A DNA stretch of 49,469 nucleotides from Oscillospiraceae bacterium (GTDB lineage: Bacteria; Bacillota; Clostridia; Oscillospirales; SIG627): positions 1 to 49,469 of the forward strand of contig SVRV01000015.1 in assembly GCA_015064635.1 (NCBI GenBank). The letters are read 5' to 3'. This document shows positions 1-7,349 of the stretch, piece after piece. The notes under the pieces were generated by a model. The model saw only the letters and a program-made list of their open reading frames with translations. It did not search any database and was not told the origin of the DNA. Each line of letters opens with the position of its first letter. Position 1 is the first letter of the stretch. The position numbers and the translations under genes were made by a program.

Positions 1-157
1 TTAATAAGAACAATAAACTTACAATCAGTTAATTAAATTCCAGTTCGTCCGCAAGCAAACAAAAATCAAAAGGACTATGACATTTCGTGCGTCATAGTCC
101 TTTTAAAATAATTTGCACCAAGTTTGCACCAAAGCATAAAACAAGGCAAAAAGGAAA
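1..157. other. Non-coding left edge beside rpsI
   Basis: No gene can be supported here. On the minus strand a short open stretch before a TAA reads as a possible C-terminal end (LADELEFN), but it has no start and a stop lies about 20 codons upstream, so it could only be a remnant. A 9-base direct repeat (TTTGCACCA) occurs twice around 112-131. The stretch also holds one perfect hairpin, listed separately. Confidence 0.5.
68..104. terminator. Perfect 14-bp hairpin, probable bidirectional terminator
   Basis: Positions 68-81 pair perfectly with 91-104 around a 9-base loop. The stem starts with AAAA and ends with TTTT, so a U-tract follows the stem on either strand. It lies beyond the rpsI terminator and may serve a gene outside the window or an old insertion boundary. 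Confidence 0.55.
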
Positions 158-184
158 CCCCGAAAACCGTGATGGTTTCGGGGC
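153..184 (-). terminator. Rho-independent terminator of rplM-rpsI
   Basis: A CCCCGAAA...TTTCGGGG hairpin with one bulged base lies 27 bases past the rpsI stop. On the minus strand it is followed by T-rich sequence (TTTCCTTTTTG). Confidence 0.7.
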
Positions 185-210
185 TTTTGAATACTCTCTG
201 TGATAAGTGA

Positions 211-618
211 TTATCTCTTTGAGAACTGAGGAGCACGACGAGCGGCTTTGAGACCGTACTTCTTTCTTTCCTTCATTCTGGGGTCACGAGTGAGGAGACC
301 TGCCTTCTTGAGGATTGTGTGGTACTCTTCTGTGTTAGCCTTGTCAAGAGCTCTTGCGATACCGTGACGGATAGCGCCTGCCTGACCTGATACACCGCCA
401 CCTGCAACTGTACATACAACATCAAACTTGCCTGCTGTACCTGTTACTGTGAAGGGCTGGTTAACTACGAGCTTGAGTGTGTCAAGTCCGAAGTATTCGT
501 CCATTGATCTGTTGTTGATCTTAACGTCGCCTGTTCCGGGATAGAGACGAACTCTTGCAACTGATTTCTTTCTTCTGCCTGTACCGTAGAAGTAAGGCTT
601 TGCACTTGTATAATTCAT
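211..618 (-). CDS. rpsI: Small ribosomal subunit protein uS9
   Basis: Encodes 135 residues, the normal bacterial S9 length. S9 sits in the 30S head, and its C-terminal tail reaches the P-site tRNA. The protein opens with the family motif [15 protein letters not shown], has [19 protein letters not shown] in the middle, and ends in the basic [16 protein letters not shown] tail (final SKR conserved). The start follows GGAGGATGGAAGA. It lies 17 bases behind rplM in the standard rplM-rpsI operon, driven by the promoter at 1108-1136. The 3' end of rpsI is a known integration site for mobile elements in Firmicutes, which is relevant because unexplained sequence follows it. Confidence 0.98.
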   Translation of the reverse strand: MNYTSAKPYFYGTGRRKKSVARVRLYPGTGDVKINNRSMDEYFGLDTLKLVVNQPFTVTGTAGKFDVVCTVAGGGVSGQAGAIRHGIARALDKANTEEYHTILKKAGLLTRDPRMKERKKYGLKAARRAPQFSKR

Positions 619-635
619 TCTTCCATCCTCCTCAA

Positions 636-1067
636 TTACTTAACTTCAACAGCTGTGGGCTGCTGAGCTGCCTGCTTGTGCTCTGCACCTGCATACACTT
701 TAAGACGTGTAAGGCTCTTCTTACCGATTACTGTCTTGGGAAGCATTCCCTTAACTGCAAGGGTAATAGCGAGCTCGGGCTTTGTAGCAAGGAGTGTCTT
801 ATAATCAATCTCCTTGAGACCGCCGATGTAACCTGTGTGATACTTGTAAGTTTTCTGTGTGAGCTTGTTGCCTGAAAGAGCAACCTTTGCTGCGTTTATA
901 ACGATAACGTATTCGCCGCAATCAACGTGGGGAGTAAACTCCGGTCTGTGCTTACCGCGAAGTATATCAGCAGCCATAACTGCTACCTTACCGAGAGTCT
1001 TGCCCTCAGCATCGATAACATACCACTTGCGCTCAACTGTTTCTGCTTTAGCCATGAATGTTGACAT
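636..1067 (-). CDS. rplM: Large ribosomal subunit protein uL13
   Basis: Encodes 143 residues, typical for L13, an early-assembling 50S protein that binds 23S rRNA. Recognisable blocks are [16 protein letters not shown] near the N-terminus, [19 protein letters not shown], the [13 protein letters not shown] segment and the [20 protein letters not shown] block. The ATG at 1067 follows GGAGGATAAGCAC. A second in-frame Met four codons on is less well placed. It is first in the rplM-rpsI operon, with a leader of about 30 bases. The leader is too short for a structured ribosomal-protein leader. Confidence 0.98.
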   Translation of the reverse strand: MSTFMAKAETVERKWYVIDAEGKTLGKVAVMAADILRGKHRPEFTPHVDCGEYVIVINAAKVALSGNKLTQKTYKYHTGYIGGLKEIDYKTLLATKPELAITLAVKGMLPKTVIGKKSLTRLKVYAGAEHKQAAQQPTAVEVK

Positions 1068-1107
1068 GTGCTTATCCTCCGTAATTTAGTTTTTTATTTA
1101 CCCGTAT

Positions 1108-1136
1108 ATTATAATTGATGTTTTTTGTTTTGTCAA
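1108..1136 (-). promoter_or_regulatory. Sigma-A promoter of rplM-rpsI
   Basis: On the minus strand TTGACA (1136-1131) and TATAAT (1113-1108) are both perfect consensus, separated by exactly 17 bases. Transcription would start near 1101. Confidence 0.9.
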
Positions 1137-1182
1137 TGCTTTTTTGACAACTTTTTAATTTATTTTGACCTATCTTTAATTA

Positions 1183-1212
1183 TCTCGTTTTTTCTCGTTT
1201 TTTCTCGTTTTT
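1183..1212. repeat. Three tandem copies of a 10-base unit
   Basis: TTTCTCGTTT is repeated three times back to back in the divergent intergenic region between rplM and ttcA, upstream of both promoters. No function is assigned. Confidence 0.7.
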
Positions 1213-1239
1213 GCTGACTCGTGATTTTCATTTTTTATA

Positions 1240-1268
1240 TTGACAATATTGCTATTTCCGTTTATAAT
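1240..1268 (+). promoter_or_regulatory. Sigma-A promoter of the TtcA-family gene
   Basis: TTGACA (1240-1245), a 17-base spacer and TATAAT (1263-1268) form a perfect consensus promoter. Transcription would start around 1275, giving a leader of only about 14 bases. Confidence 0.9.
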
Positions 1269-1288
1269 TTACTCTGCGAGGTATAAAT

Positions 1289-2014
1289 ATGGATATAAAA
1301 CTCATTCTCAGCTACACAAGGCGTGCAGTTGACAGCTACAATATGATAGATGACGGCGACAGGATTGCCGTAGGCATTTCTGGAGGAAAGGATTCACTCA
1401 CTCTTCTTTGTGCACTGGCACATTTGAAAAAATTCTATCCGAAATCGTTTGAAATAGTTCCCATAACCATTGATATGGGATTTGAAGGCACCGACCACAG
1501 CGGAGTGGAAGCACTTTGTCGCGAATTCGGACTTGAACTGAAAATTGTTAAAACACAGATATCACAAATTATTTTTGATGTCCGCAAGGAAGACAGTCCT
1601 TGCTCGCTCTGCTCACGTATGAGGCGAGGGGCACTGAACGATGCCGCAGACGAATACGGCTGTAATAAGGTTGCTCTCGGACACCATATGGACGATGTTA
1701 TTGAAACCTATATGCTGAATCTGTTTTATGCCGGACGTGTGGGTACCTTCTCCCCTGTTACCTACCTTGACCGCTCGGGTATAACAAATATCAGACCTCT
1801 CATTTACGTACCCGAAAAGGACATTCGCTATTTTGCATCGAAGGAAAATCTTCCCATATTTAAAAACAAATGCAAGGCTGACGGCAATACCGAGCGTGAA
1901 AATATGAAGAAAAGAATTGCCGACCTTCAGCGGGAGATACCCGACATCAAAAACAAAATTTTCGGTGCAATTCAAAGAGCCGAAATCAGCGGATTTCATC
2001 CGTTAAAAAAGTGA
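1289..2014 (+). CDS. TtcA-family tRNA 2-thiocytidine synthase
   Basis: Encodes 241 residues. The TtcA family activates C32 of certain tRNAs with ATP and installs sulfur using an Fe-S cluster. The N-type ATP pyrophosphatase PP-loop GISGGKDSLTLL is at about residues 29-40. The CSLCSRMRRG block carries the CxxC pair, and a third Cys sits in NKCKADGNTERENMKK near the C-terminus, in the positions expected for cluster ligands. GHHMDDVIET is a further family motif. The ATG follows a GAGGT site and has its own consensus promoter. The protein is shorter than enterobacterial TtcA (about 310), as is usual in Firmicutes, so the exact substrate is less certain than the family. Confidence 0.85.
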   Translation: MDIKLILSYTRRAVDSYNMIDDGDRIAVGISGGKDSLTLLCALAHLKKFYPKSFEIVPITIDMGFEGTDHSGVEALCREFGLELKIVKTQISQIIFDVRKEDSPCSLCSRMRRGALNDAADEYGCNKVALGHHMDDVIETYMLNLFYAGRVGTFSPVTYLDRSGITNIRPLIYVPEKDIRYFASKENLPIFKNKCKADGNTERENMKKRIADLQREIPDIKNKIFGAIQRAEISGFHPLKK

Positions 2015-2070
2015 ATTAAAACTCAAAACCTGCATATAATGAAATCAGTATGATTATACGAGGTGCGGAT

Positions 2071-2250
2071 ATGTCAGGGACAACAGATAAAAACAAAACA
2101 CAATGCTTCTACACGGTAACCGAGCGCTTTTGCTCAAAGCTGGGTAGTAACACAATAATCGTCACCACTCGGACTGATGGTGGTAAAAAGCACAGATGCA
2201 TTCACGCAGATAAATGTAATGCTGAATGCGAACATAGAAAGAGTAAATAG
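2071..2250 (+). CDS. Small Cys-rich protein of unknown function
   Basis: A 59-residue product is predicted from the ATG at 2071, which follows GAGGTGCGGAT. An ATG 21 bases upstream has no comparable site. The protein is basic and polar, with Cys in TQCFY and ERFCSK and a cluster HRCIHADKCNAECEH near the C-terminus, which suggests a small metal-binding knuckle. It lies 56 bases behind the TtcA-family gene and is followed by its own terminator, so the two may be cotranscribed. I do not recognise the family. A role linked to thiolation or metal handling would be guesswork. Confidence 0.6.
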   Translation: MSGTTDKNKTQCFYTVTERFCSKLGSNTIIVTTRTDGGKKHRCIHADKCNAECEHRKSK

Positions 2251-2280
2251 GAGATGTAATTCAAGCATCTCCTATTTTTA
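2248..2280 (+). terminator. Terminator after the small Cys-rich gene
   Basis: TAGGAGATG (2248-2256) pairs with CATCTCCTA (2266-2274) around a 9-base loop and is followed by TTTTTA. The stem starts inside the stop codon. Confidence 0.8.
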
Positions 2281-2286
2281 TAGTAG

Positions 2287-2321
2287 AGTCATGACCACCA
2301 GCCGTGCTGGTGGTCATGACT
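2287..2321. repeat. Perfect 16-bp inverted repeat with 3-base loop
   Basis: AGTCATGACCACCAGC (2287-2302) is followed by a CGT loop and its perfect complement (2306-2321). It lies between two convergent genes and directly abuts the stop codon of the AI-2E-family gene. It lacks a U-tract on either strand, so it is not a standard terminator. A REP/IS200-like end or an RNA stability hairpin are alternatives. Confidence 0.75.
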
Positions 2322-3533
2322 TTATTCTGTTTTATCTTTATTTTCGTCTGATTCCTTGCTTTCCGGAATTGCTTCGTAGTATTCTTTTAAATCAAGAGGC
2401 AGCTTCTTCGCTTCGAGTCGCTTGTCAATCAGACGCTCCGCAAGATTATAAAGTACGGAGAAAATAGGTACTCCTATTATCATGCCCACAAATCCGAAAA
2501 GTCCGCTCATTACAACAATTGCAACAAGCACCCAAAACGGCGAAAGTCCCATTGAGCTACCCAAAATCTTAGGTCCGATAAAGTTACCGTCAAGCTGTTG
2601 GATAAGCAAGATAGCAATCAGGAAAGGAATGACCTCGCTTGGGTTTACCATAAGTAATATGAATGCGCTGGGAATAGCACCTATAAAAGGCCCGAAAAAG
2701 GGAATCACATTTGTTACGCCAACTATTACGCTAATGAGCATTGCATAGTCCAGTCTTAAAATGAGCATTACAACATAACAAAGTGCACCTATTATGGCAG
2801 AATCTATTATTTTTCCTCTGATAAATCCTCCCAAAGAATCATCAAGCATTTCCATAAAATTGTGAAGATGCTTTACTGTGCTTCTGTCACAAACCGAGCA
2901 TACAAGCTTTTTGATTTGTGCCAAAAGATGCTCTTTTCGTGAAATCATATATATCGACACAAAAACTGCGACCAAAATATTTACAATAACTACCGAAACG
3001 TCCTTTATGAGAAGCAGTGCCTGCGGGATAAGATGTGTGATATAGTCAACACCCTTATCTATAATTCCGTCAAAAAGCTCAAGTGCCTTTTGAACAATGG
3101 GATAATATGAACCGGTTTTATTAAAAATAGAGTTTGACCAGTTCTCAAGCGTAGCTTGATACGTTTTAATGTTGGATGCAAATTTATCAAAGCTTGAATA
3201 CAACTGAGGAATAAGAATTGCAAGGACTGCCGCAACTGCAACCAAAACAAGTATGTACGAACACGAAATAGAAAGTGCTCTTTTAAGACGCTTTCTGTCC
3301 TTCTTTGCTTTTTTAAAAGTAAATACCTTGTTCTCAAACAATTTAACAATGGGATTTATAAGGTATGCGATTGCAAATCCGATAAAAATCGGAGACATTA
3401 TTGAAAGAAGCTTTCCGATAAATGCCGCAATTACCTTAAAATTAAATATAAAATAAATAATGAGCGAGCTTACTGCAACTGTGCAGACAGCAAAAAATGA
3501 TATAATCAAGTATTTGTTAAGCGGTCTTCTCAA
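2322..3533 (-). CDS. AI-2E family transporter (TqsA/YdiK-like)
   Basis: Encodes 403 residues of a polytopic membrane protein. Members of this family are inner-membrane exporters or ion transporters; the AI-2 role was shown only for some. Two N-terminal hydrophobic segments (about 8-30 and 36-63) are followed by an extracytoplasmic helical region. The conserved half contains GGFIRGKIIDSAIIG, VTNVIPFFGPFIGAIPSA and the GNFIGPKILGSSMGLSPFWV signature typical of the family. The start is TTG, eight bases behind GAGGAG, with a matching promoter upstream. The C-terminal tail is charged and cytoplasmic. The gene stands alone, and its substrate cannot be told. Confidence 0.88.
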   Translation of the reverse strand: MRRPLNKYLIISFFAVCTVAVSSLIIYFIFNFKVIAAFIGKLLSIMSPIFIGFAIAYLINPIVKLFENKVFTFKKAKKDRKRLKRALSISCSYILVLVAVAAVLAILIPQLYSSFDKFASNIKTYQATLENWSNSIFNKTGSYYPIVQKALELFDGIIDKGVDYITHLIPQALLLIKDVSVVIVNILVAVFVSIYMISRKEHLLAQIKKLVCSVCDRSTVKHLHNFMEMLDDSLGGFIRGKIIDSAIIGALCYVVMLILRLDYAMLISVIVGVTNVIPFFGPFIGAIPSAFILLMVNPSEVIPFLIAILLIQQLDGNFIGPKILGSSMGLSPFWVLVAIVVMSGLFGFVGMIIGVPIFSVLYNLAERLIDKRLEAKKLPLDLKEYYEAIPESKESDENKDKTE

Positions 3534-3554
3534 ATTATCACACTCCTCTTTTAT

Positions 3555-3583
3555 ATTATATAATAACGCACAAAAAAGTTCAA
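3555..3583 (-). promoter_or_regulatory. Promoter of the AI-2E-family gene
   Basis: On the minus strand TTGAAC (3583-3578) and TATAAT (3560-3555) are separated by 17 bases. The start codon lies about 22 bases beyond. Confidence 0.8.
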
Positions 3584-3635
3584 TAGTTTTTTACAAATGT
3601 TTTATTTGATAAACTTTTCAGCTTATATTCCAATT

Positions 3636-3671
3636 TAAAAAATCGGCAACAGCGTATTGCTGTTGCCGATT
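3636..3671 (-). terminator. Terminator after the repeat-protein operon
   Basis: A perfect 13-bp stem (3641-3653 with 3659-3671) encloses a 5-base loop and is followed on the minus strand by TTTTTT. It sits 6 bases past the stop of the small acidic gene. Confidence 0.88.
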
Positions 3672-3676
3672 CATGT

Positions 3677-3799
3677 TTAATATAACAAATCGTCATCTCC
3701 GGGATAGGGTTCATCCGTGCTTGTCTTGATTATGTCTTCCTCGTCGAATTCTATAACCTCAAGCTCAGGCTGTTCATATATAAGTAATTCTTTTTTCAT
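3677..3799 (-). CDS. Small acidic peptide, 40 residues
   Basis: A 40-residue product runs from an ATG at 3799 to TAA. Its Shine-Dalgarno GGAGAA (3805-3810) directly abuts the stop codon of the upstream repeat-protein gene, and a perfect terminator follows 6 bases later, so this is a real second cistron. The peptide starts MKKELLIYEQPELEVIEF and ends in an acidic PGDDDLLY tail; net charge is strongly negative. There is no signal peptide or membrane segment. Short clostridial ORFs of the type YExPExEVxEFxxEDxIxTS are something I recall near secreted repeat or dockerin proteins, but I know of no assigned function. A modified-peptide precursor is one possibility; no modification enzyme is near. 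Confidence 0.75.
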   Translation of the reverse strand: MKKELLIYEQPELEVIEFDEEDIIKTSTDEPYPGDDDLLY

Positions 3800-3810
3800 T
3801 TCAGTTCTCC

Positions 3811-6165
3811 TTATTCGGCATACGCCTTTGCCGCAAGTCCGTAATTATACAGTGCCTTAACGTGCTCTGACATATTGCTGTTATCCTTCATTGAGTACAC
3901 ATATGAGTTTACGCTGTATGTGAGAGTCTGCACAAGAGTTTCTCCCTCATAAAGTTCAAAGGTGTATTCATCATCAAATTCGGTAGCCAATATGCCATCT
4001 GTATAGTACACTGTGTCGCTGAGTGTAACCGCTTCACCGTTAACCTTGAGCGTTACATTTTGCGTTGTGTTGAGCTTCACATATATTTTATTTACACTGT
4101 CAAACCACAAGCCTGCTGCGGTAAACTTTGCATTTCCATCTGCATTCATTTCAAGATTTTTTGCTGTTACAGTCGGAAGCGCTGTTCCCTGCTCTGCAAG
4201 TCCGTCTACTCCGTCAGTGGCTAAATCCGCTATATTGTAGCCTCTGTACTCCTGCGCAGATTTTCCGTAGTAAAGCATATCGGTTACAAGGCGCACAAGC
4301 TTTTCATCGTCGGGATAAAGTGACAAAAGCGACTTTGCGTTATCTCTTATTGTGTATCCGGAATTACCCGCTATTTGTGTTAAGCTGTCTCCCTTTGCTA
4401 TATAAAGTGCACTGTCAATCAAATCAGCCATACACTGAGGAGCTACGTTTTCATATACGAATTTATACAGTCCATTAGCCTGAAGCTCTCCTGCAACTAA
4501 ATCGGTAGTCTTTCCGTTCTTTGTAAACTTCATTACAAGACTTTCGCCTTCGCCCACAAGAGAAGCATCAATCAAATTGACGTAATAATTTACGCTGAGT
4601 GATGCTCCGACTGTTATGGATACGCCCTCAATATTTACTTGGCAATCAGTACAATAGCCGTAAGAGTTGTATGTGTGCTTTTCTTGATAATTCAATGTAT
4701 ATCCTGTAACAGTTTCGCTTTCGCCTGCGTTTGTATACGATACAGTTGTGTTTGCGGAACTCTGCAAGGTTGTTGAACTGAATGTTTTGGTTGCTGTGTT
4801 TGGTGTAACAGTTGTATCAACTGTGAAGAAGCCGTATATGCTGATAGTTCCGCTTGAAGGTCCTACTCTATACTTGAAGTTTGTATTCAGCTTGTCAAAA
4901 TTTTCTCCGTAGTATACTACTGTGATTTCGTCTCCGTCGGTAAAGCTTACCTCTCCAACCTCTTGTTCAACTCCATTGACCTTAACTGTAACCCCTGTTA
5001 CCTTTGCGTCCTCCGAAACCGGCGGCTCTTCTGTTTCGGTCACGTACATGAGAGTATATCCCGTAACTGTTTCGCTTTCACCGTCATTGGTGTAGCTTAC
5101 AGTATTTTTCGTTGTACTCTGCACCGTTGTAGATGCAAATGTTTTGGTTGCTGTGTTTGGCGTAACAGTTGTATCAACTGTGAAGAAGCCGTATATGCCG
5201 ATAGTTCCGCTTGAAGGTCCTACTCTATACTTGAAGTTTGTATTCAGCTTGTCAAAATTTTCTCCGTAGTATACTACTGTGATTTCGTCTCCGTCGGTAA
5301 AGCTTACCTCTCCAACCTCTTGTTCAACTCCATTGACCTTAACTGTAACTCCTGTTACCTTTGCGTCCTCCGAAACCGGCGGCTCTTCTGTTTCGGTCAT
5401 GTACACGAGAGTATATCCCGTAACTGTTTCGCTTTCACCGTCATTGGTGTAGCTTACAGTGTTTTTCGTTGTACTCTGCACCGTTGTAGATGCAAATGTT
5501 TTGGTTGCTGTGTTTGGCGTAACAGTTGTATCAACTGTGAAGAAGCCGTATGTTCCTATTGTTCCGCTCGAAGGTCCTACTCTATACTTGAAGTTTGTAT
5601 TCAGCTTGTCGAAATTTTCTCCGTAGTATACTACTGTGATTTCGTCTCCGTCGGTGAAGCTTACCTCTCCAACCTCTTGCTCAACTCCATTGACCTTAAC
5701 TGTAACCCCTGTTACCTTTGCTGTAAGAGGAGCAGGCTCCTCTTCGCCATATGCAAGAGTAAAACCTGTAACCGTCTCGCTTTCGCCTGCGTTGGTATAC
5801 GATACAGTTGTGTTTACGGTACTCTTCAAGGTTGTCGAAGTAAATGTCTTGGTTGCTGTGTTTGGTGTAACACTCGTATCAACCGTAAAGAAACCATATA
5901 TGCCGATAGTTCCGCTTGCCGGACCCATTTTATATTTATAATTGGTATTCAACTTACTAAAGTTTTCTCCGCTGAAAATCAATGTAATCTCATCACCGTC
6001 GTTAAATCTGATTGGTCCGACAGCCTGCTCAACTCCGTTGACCTTAATTGTAACTCCGGTCACCTTTGCCGTGGTACTGCCAGCATTTACAGAAACTGCA
6101 AATCCGGCCAAAACAACAGCTGTCAATACCAATGTTAACAAAACTTTTATAACCCTTTTCTTCAT
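3811..6165 (-). CDS. Secreted tandem-repeat surface protein
   Basis: Encodes 784 residues. A classic signal peptide ends about residue 28 (SVNAG). Four beta-rich repeats follow at about 33-148, 149-267, 268-386 and 387-492. Each begins AKVTGVTxKVNGVEQ and contains GDEITxxYxGENFxKLNTN and YGFFTVDTxVTPNTATKTF. Repeats 2 to 4 are nearly identical. Short Glu/Pro linkers (ETEEPPVSED) join them. A Cys pair (YCTDCQ) opens a C-terminal region (about 500-784) of a type common in ruminococcal extracellular proteins, with NYYVNL, ENVAPQCM and DMLYYGKSAQEY. No LPXTG, S-layer or dockerin anchor is visible, so it may be released or held non-covalently. It has its own promoter and AGGAGG site. Function is unknown; adhesion or glycan binding is inference. 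Confidence 0.85.
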   Translation of the reverse strand: MKKRVIKVLLTLVLTAVVLAGFAVSVNAGSTTAKVTGVTIKVNGVEQAVGPIRFNDGDEITLIFSGENFSKLNTNYKYKMGPASGTIGIYGFFTVDTSVTPNTATKTFTSTTLKSTVNTTVSYTNAGESETVTGFTLAYGEEEPAPLTAKVTGVTVKVNGVEQEVGEVSFTDGDEITVVYYGENFDKLNTNFKYRVGPSSGTIGTYGFFTVDTTVTPNTATKTFASTTVQSTTKNTVSYTNDGESETVTGYTLVYMTETEEPPVSEDAKVTGVTVKVNGVEQEVGEVSFTDGDEITVVYYGENFDKLNTNFKYRVGPSSGTIGIYGFFTVDTTVTPNTATKTFASTTVQSTTKNTVSYTNDGESETVTGYTLMYVTETEEPPVSEDAKVTGVTVKVNGVEQEVGEVSFTDGDEITVVYYGENFDKLNTNFKYRVGPSSGTISIYGFFTVDTTVTPNTATKTFSSTTLQSSANTTVSYTNAGESETVTGYTLNYQEKHTYNSYGYCTDCQVNIEGVSITVGASLSVNYYVNLIDASLVGEGESLVMKFTKNGKTTDLVAGELQANGLYKFVYENVAPQCMADLIDSALYIAKGDSLTQIAGNSGYTIRDNAKSLLSLYPDDEKLVRLVTDMLYYGKSAQEYRGYNIADLATDGVDGLAEQGTALPTVTAKNLEMNADGNAKFTAAGLWFDSVNKIYVKLNTTQNVTLKVNGEAVTLSDTVYYTDGILATEFDDEYTFELYEGETLVQTLTYSVNSYVYSMKDNSNMSEHVKALYNYGLAAKAYAE
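4651..5730 (-). repeat. Three near-identical 357-bp direct repeats
   Basis: The in-frame DNA units for protein repeats 2, 3 and 4 recur at exactly 357 bp: the landmark CTCTCCAACC lies at 4951, 5308 and 5665. Differences between copies are few, mostly in the SSGTIGIYG/SSGTIGTYG/SSGTISIYG loop and the 3' flank of unit 4. The homology is enough for unit gain or loss by recombination, and for assembly collapse. Confidence 0.85.
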
Positions 6166-6210
6166 ATGATCGCCTCCTATTGTTATTTAAGGGATATCTT
6201 GTTATTGAAA

Positions 6211-6239
6211 ATTTTATCACAATTGATTGTTGGTGTCAA
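6211..6239 (-). promoter_or_regulatory. Promoter of the repeat-protein operon
   Basis: TTGACA (6239-6234), a 17-base spacer and TAAAAT (6216-6211) on the minus strand. The leader is about 40 bases. Confidence 0.85.
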
Positions 6240-6260
6240 TAAGTCAGAAAAAATTACACA

Positions 6261-6293
6261 AAAAAATTACACTCCCGAAAGAATCGGGAGTGT
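6261..6293 (-). terminator. Terminator of the seven-gene uptake operon
   Basis: ACACTCCCGA (6269-6278) pairs perfectly with TCGGGAGTGT (6284-6293). On the minus strand it is followed by AATTTTTT. It lies about 10 bases after the last permease gene. Confidence 0.9.
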
Positions 6294-6302
6294 GAATTTT
6301 TA

Positions 6303-7331
6303 TTAGCCAACGATACCTGAACGCTCAATACCCTGAATAAGATATCTCTGCATGTAGCTGTAGAACAGCATAAGAGGAAGGATAATGAGAAGTCCGCAGG
6401 TGTTTGTAATACATGAGTTGTAGAGGTCCTTAGCTGTAAAGTCCTCAGCTGCCAATGACGGCGGAACCTTAACAATTCTGGGCATCAGAAGTGCACCTGA
6501 CTGGGTGAAGAAGAGGTCGGTGTAGAAGTTATCTGTCCACTGCCATGAGAAGGCGAAGAGGAAGATAGTGATCATCATGGGGATTGAGATGGGAAGAATA
6601 ATCTTCACAAATGTTCCGAATGTGTTCTCACCGTCGATGTAAGCTGCTTCTTCGAGTTCGTCGGGAACGCCCTTGAAGAACTGACGCATCATGAAGATGT
6701 ATAGACCGTTCTTAAAGGCGATACCACCTATGGACAAAATAACCATCGGCCAGTAGGAGTTTATCAGGTCTATGGAGCTTGATTCAAGTCCAAGAAGTGA
6801 GCTGAGTCCTCCGTAAATACCGTAAATATCAAAGTACTTGAAGTTCATGTACATGGAAAGCTTGATTGTGTCATGAGGAACTATCATTGTAAGAATAACA
6901 GCCATGAATACAAGCTTATTACCACGGAACTTGAACTTAGCAAGACCGTATCCTATAATTGAACAGATGATAGTCTGAACGAAAGCACAAAGTGTTGAAA
7001 GAATGAATGTATTGAAGAATGCTTCAAAATAGCCGTTCTCTCTGATTATGTACTTGTAGGTATCAAGAGTCGGATACTTAGGGATAAGTCTTACGGTAGC
7101 ATCAATAAGGTCATCCTTGCTCATGAACGAGCCGAATATCTTAGAGATGAAGGGGAAAATAATAATGTACGAAATACCGATAAGAAGTAAAAGTCTGAAG
7201 ATCTTCCAAACTACGTCAACAAGGAAGTTGACTGTAAGGTATTTAGCTTTAAGTCTTTCCTTAAGGCTGGTTCTTTCGAAATCTACTTTTATCTTACGTT
7301 TGTTATCTTTTAATACCTTAGGTGAATCCAT
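6303..7331 (-). CDS. Carbohydrate ABC transporter permease, MalG type (pair 2)
   Basis: Encodes 342 residues of a binding-protein-dependent sugar importer permease. A cytoplasmic N-terminal extension of about 45 residues precedes the first membrane segment (about 46-66). The cytoplasmic coupling loop has an EAA motif, ELEEAAYIDGENTFGTFVKI, which docks to the ATPase. The C-terminus ends QRYLIQGIERSGIVG, close to the RYFVxGLTAGAVKG-like end of MalG-type permeases. AGGAGGAAATAATAA precedes the ATG. It is the last gene of the uptake operon, 18 bases behind its partner permease. The two N-terminal extensions of this pair are longer than usual. Confidence 0.9.
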   Translation of the reverse strand: MDSPKVLKDNKRKIKVDFERTSLKERLKAKYLTVNFLVDVVWKIFRLLLLIGISYIIIFPFISKIFGSFMSKDDLIDATVRLIPKYPTLDTYKYIIRENGYFEAFFNTFILSTLCAFVQTIICSIIGYGLAKFKFRGNKLVFMAVILTMIVPHDTIKLSMYMNFKYFDIYGIYGGLSSLLGLESSSIDLINSYWPMVILSIGGIAFKNGLYIFMMRQFFKGVPDELEEAAYIDGENTFGTFVKIILPISIPMMITIFLFAFSWQWTDNFYTDLFFTQSGALLMPRIVKVPPSLAAEDFTAKDLYNSCITNTCGLLIILPLMLFYSYMQRYLIQGIERSGIVG

Positions 7332-7349
7332 TTATTATTTCCTCCTTTC

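Noticed and set aside
1183-1212. Regular short repeats that might suggest a CRISPR remnant
   Set aside because: The units are 10 bases, directly adjacent and without spacers; simple tandem duplication explains them.
5320-6138. 272-codon open frame on the plus strand inside the repeat-protein gene
   Set aside because: It is antisense to the tandem repeats, Cys-rich from reversed codons, and repeats itself because the repeats do. The minus-strand gene has a signal peptide, promoter and ribosome binding site.
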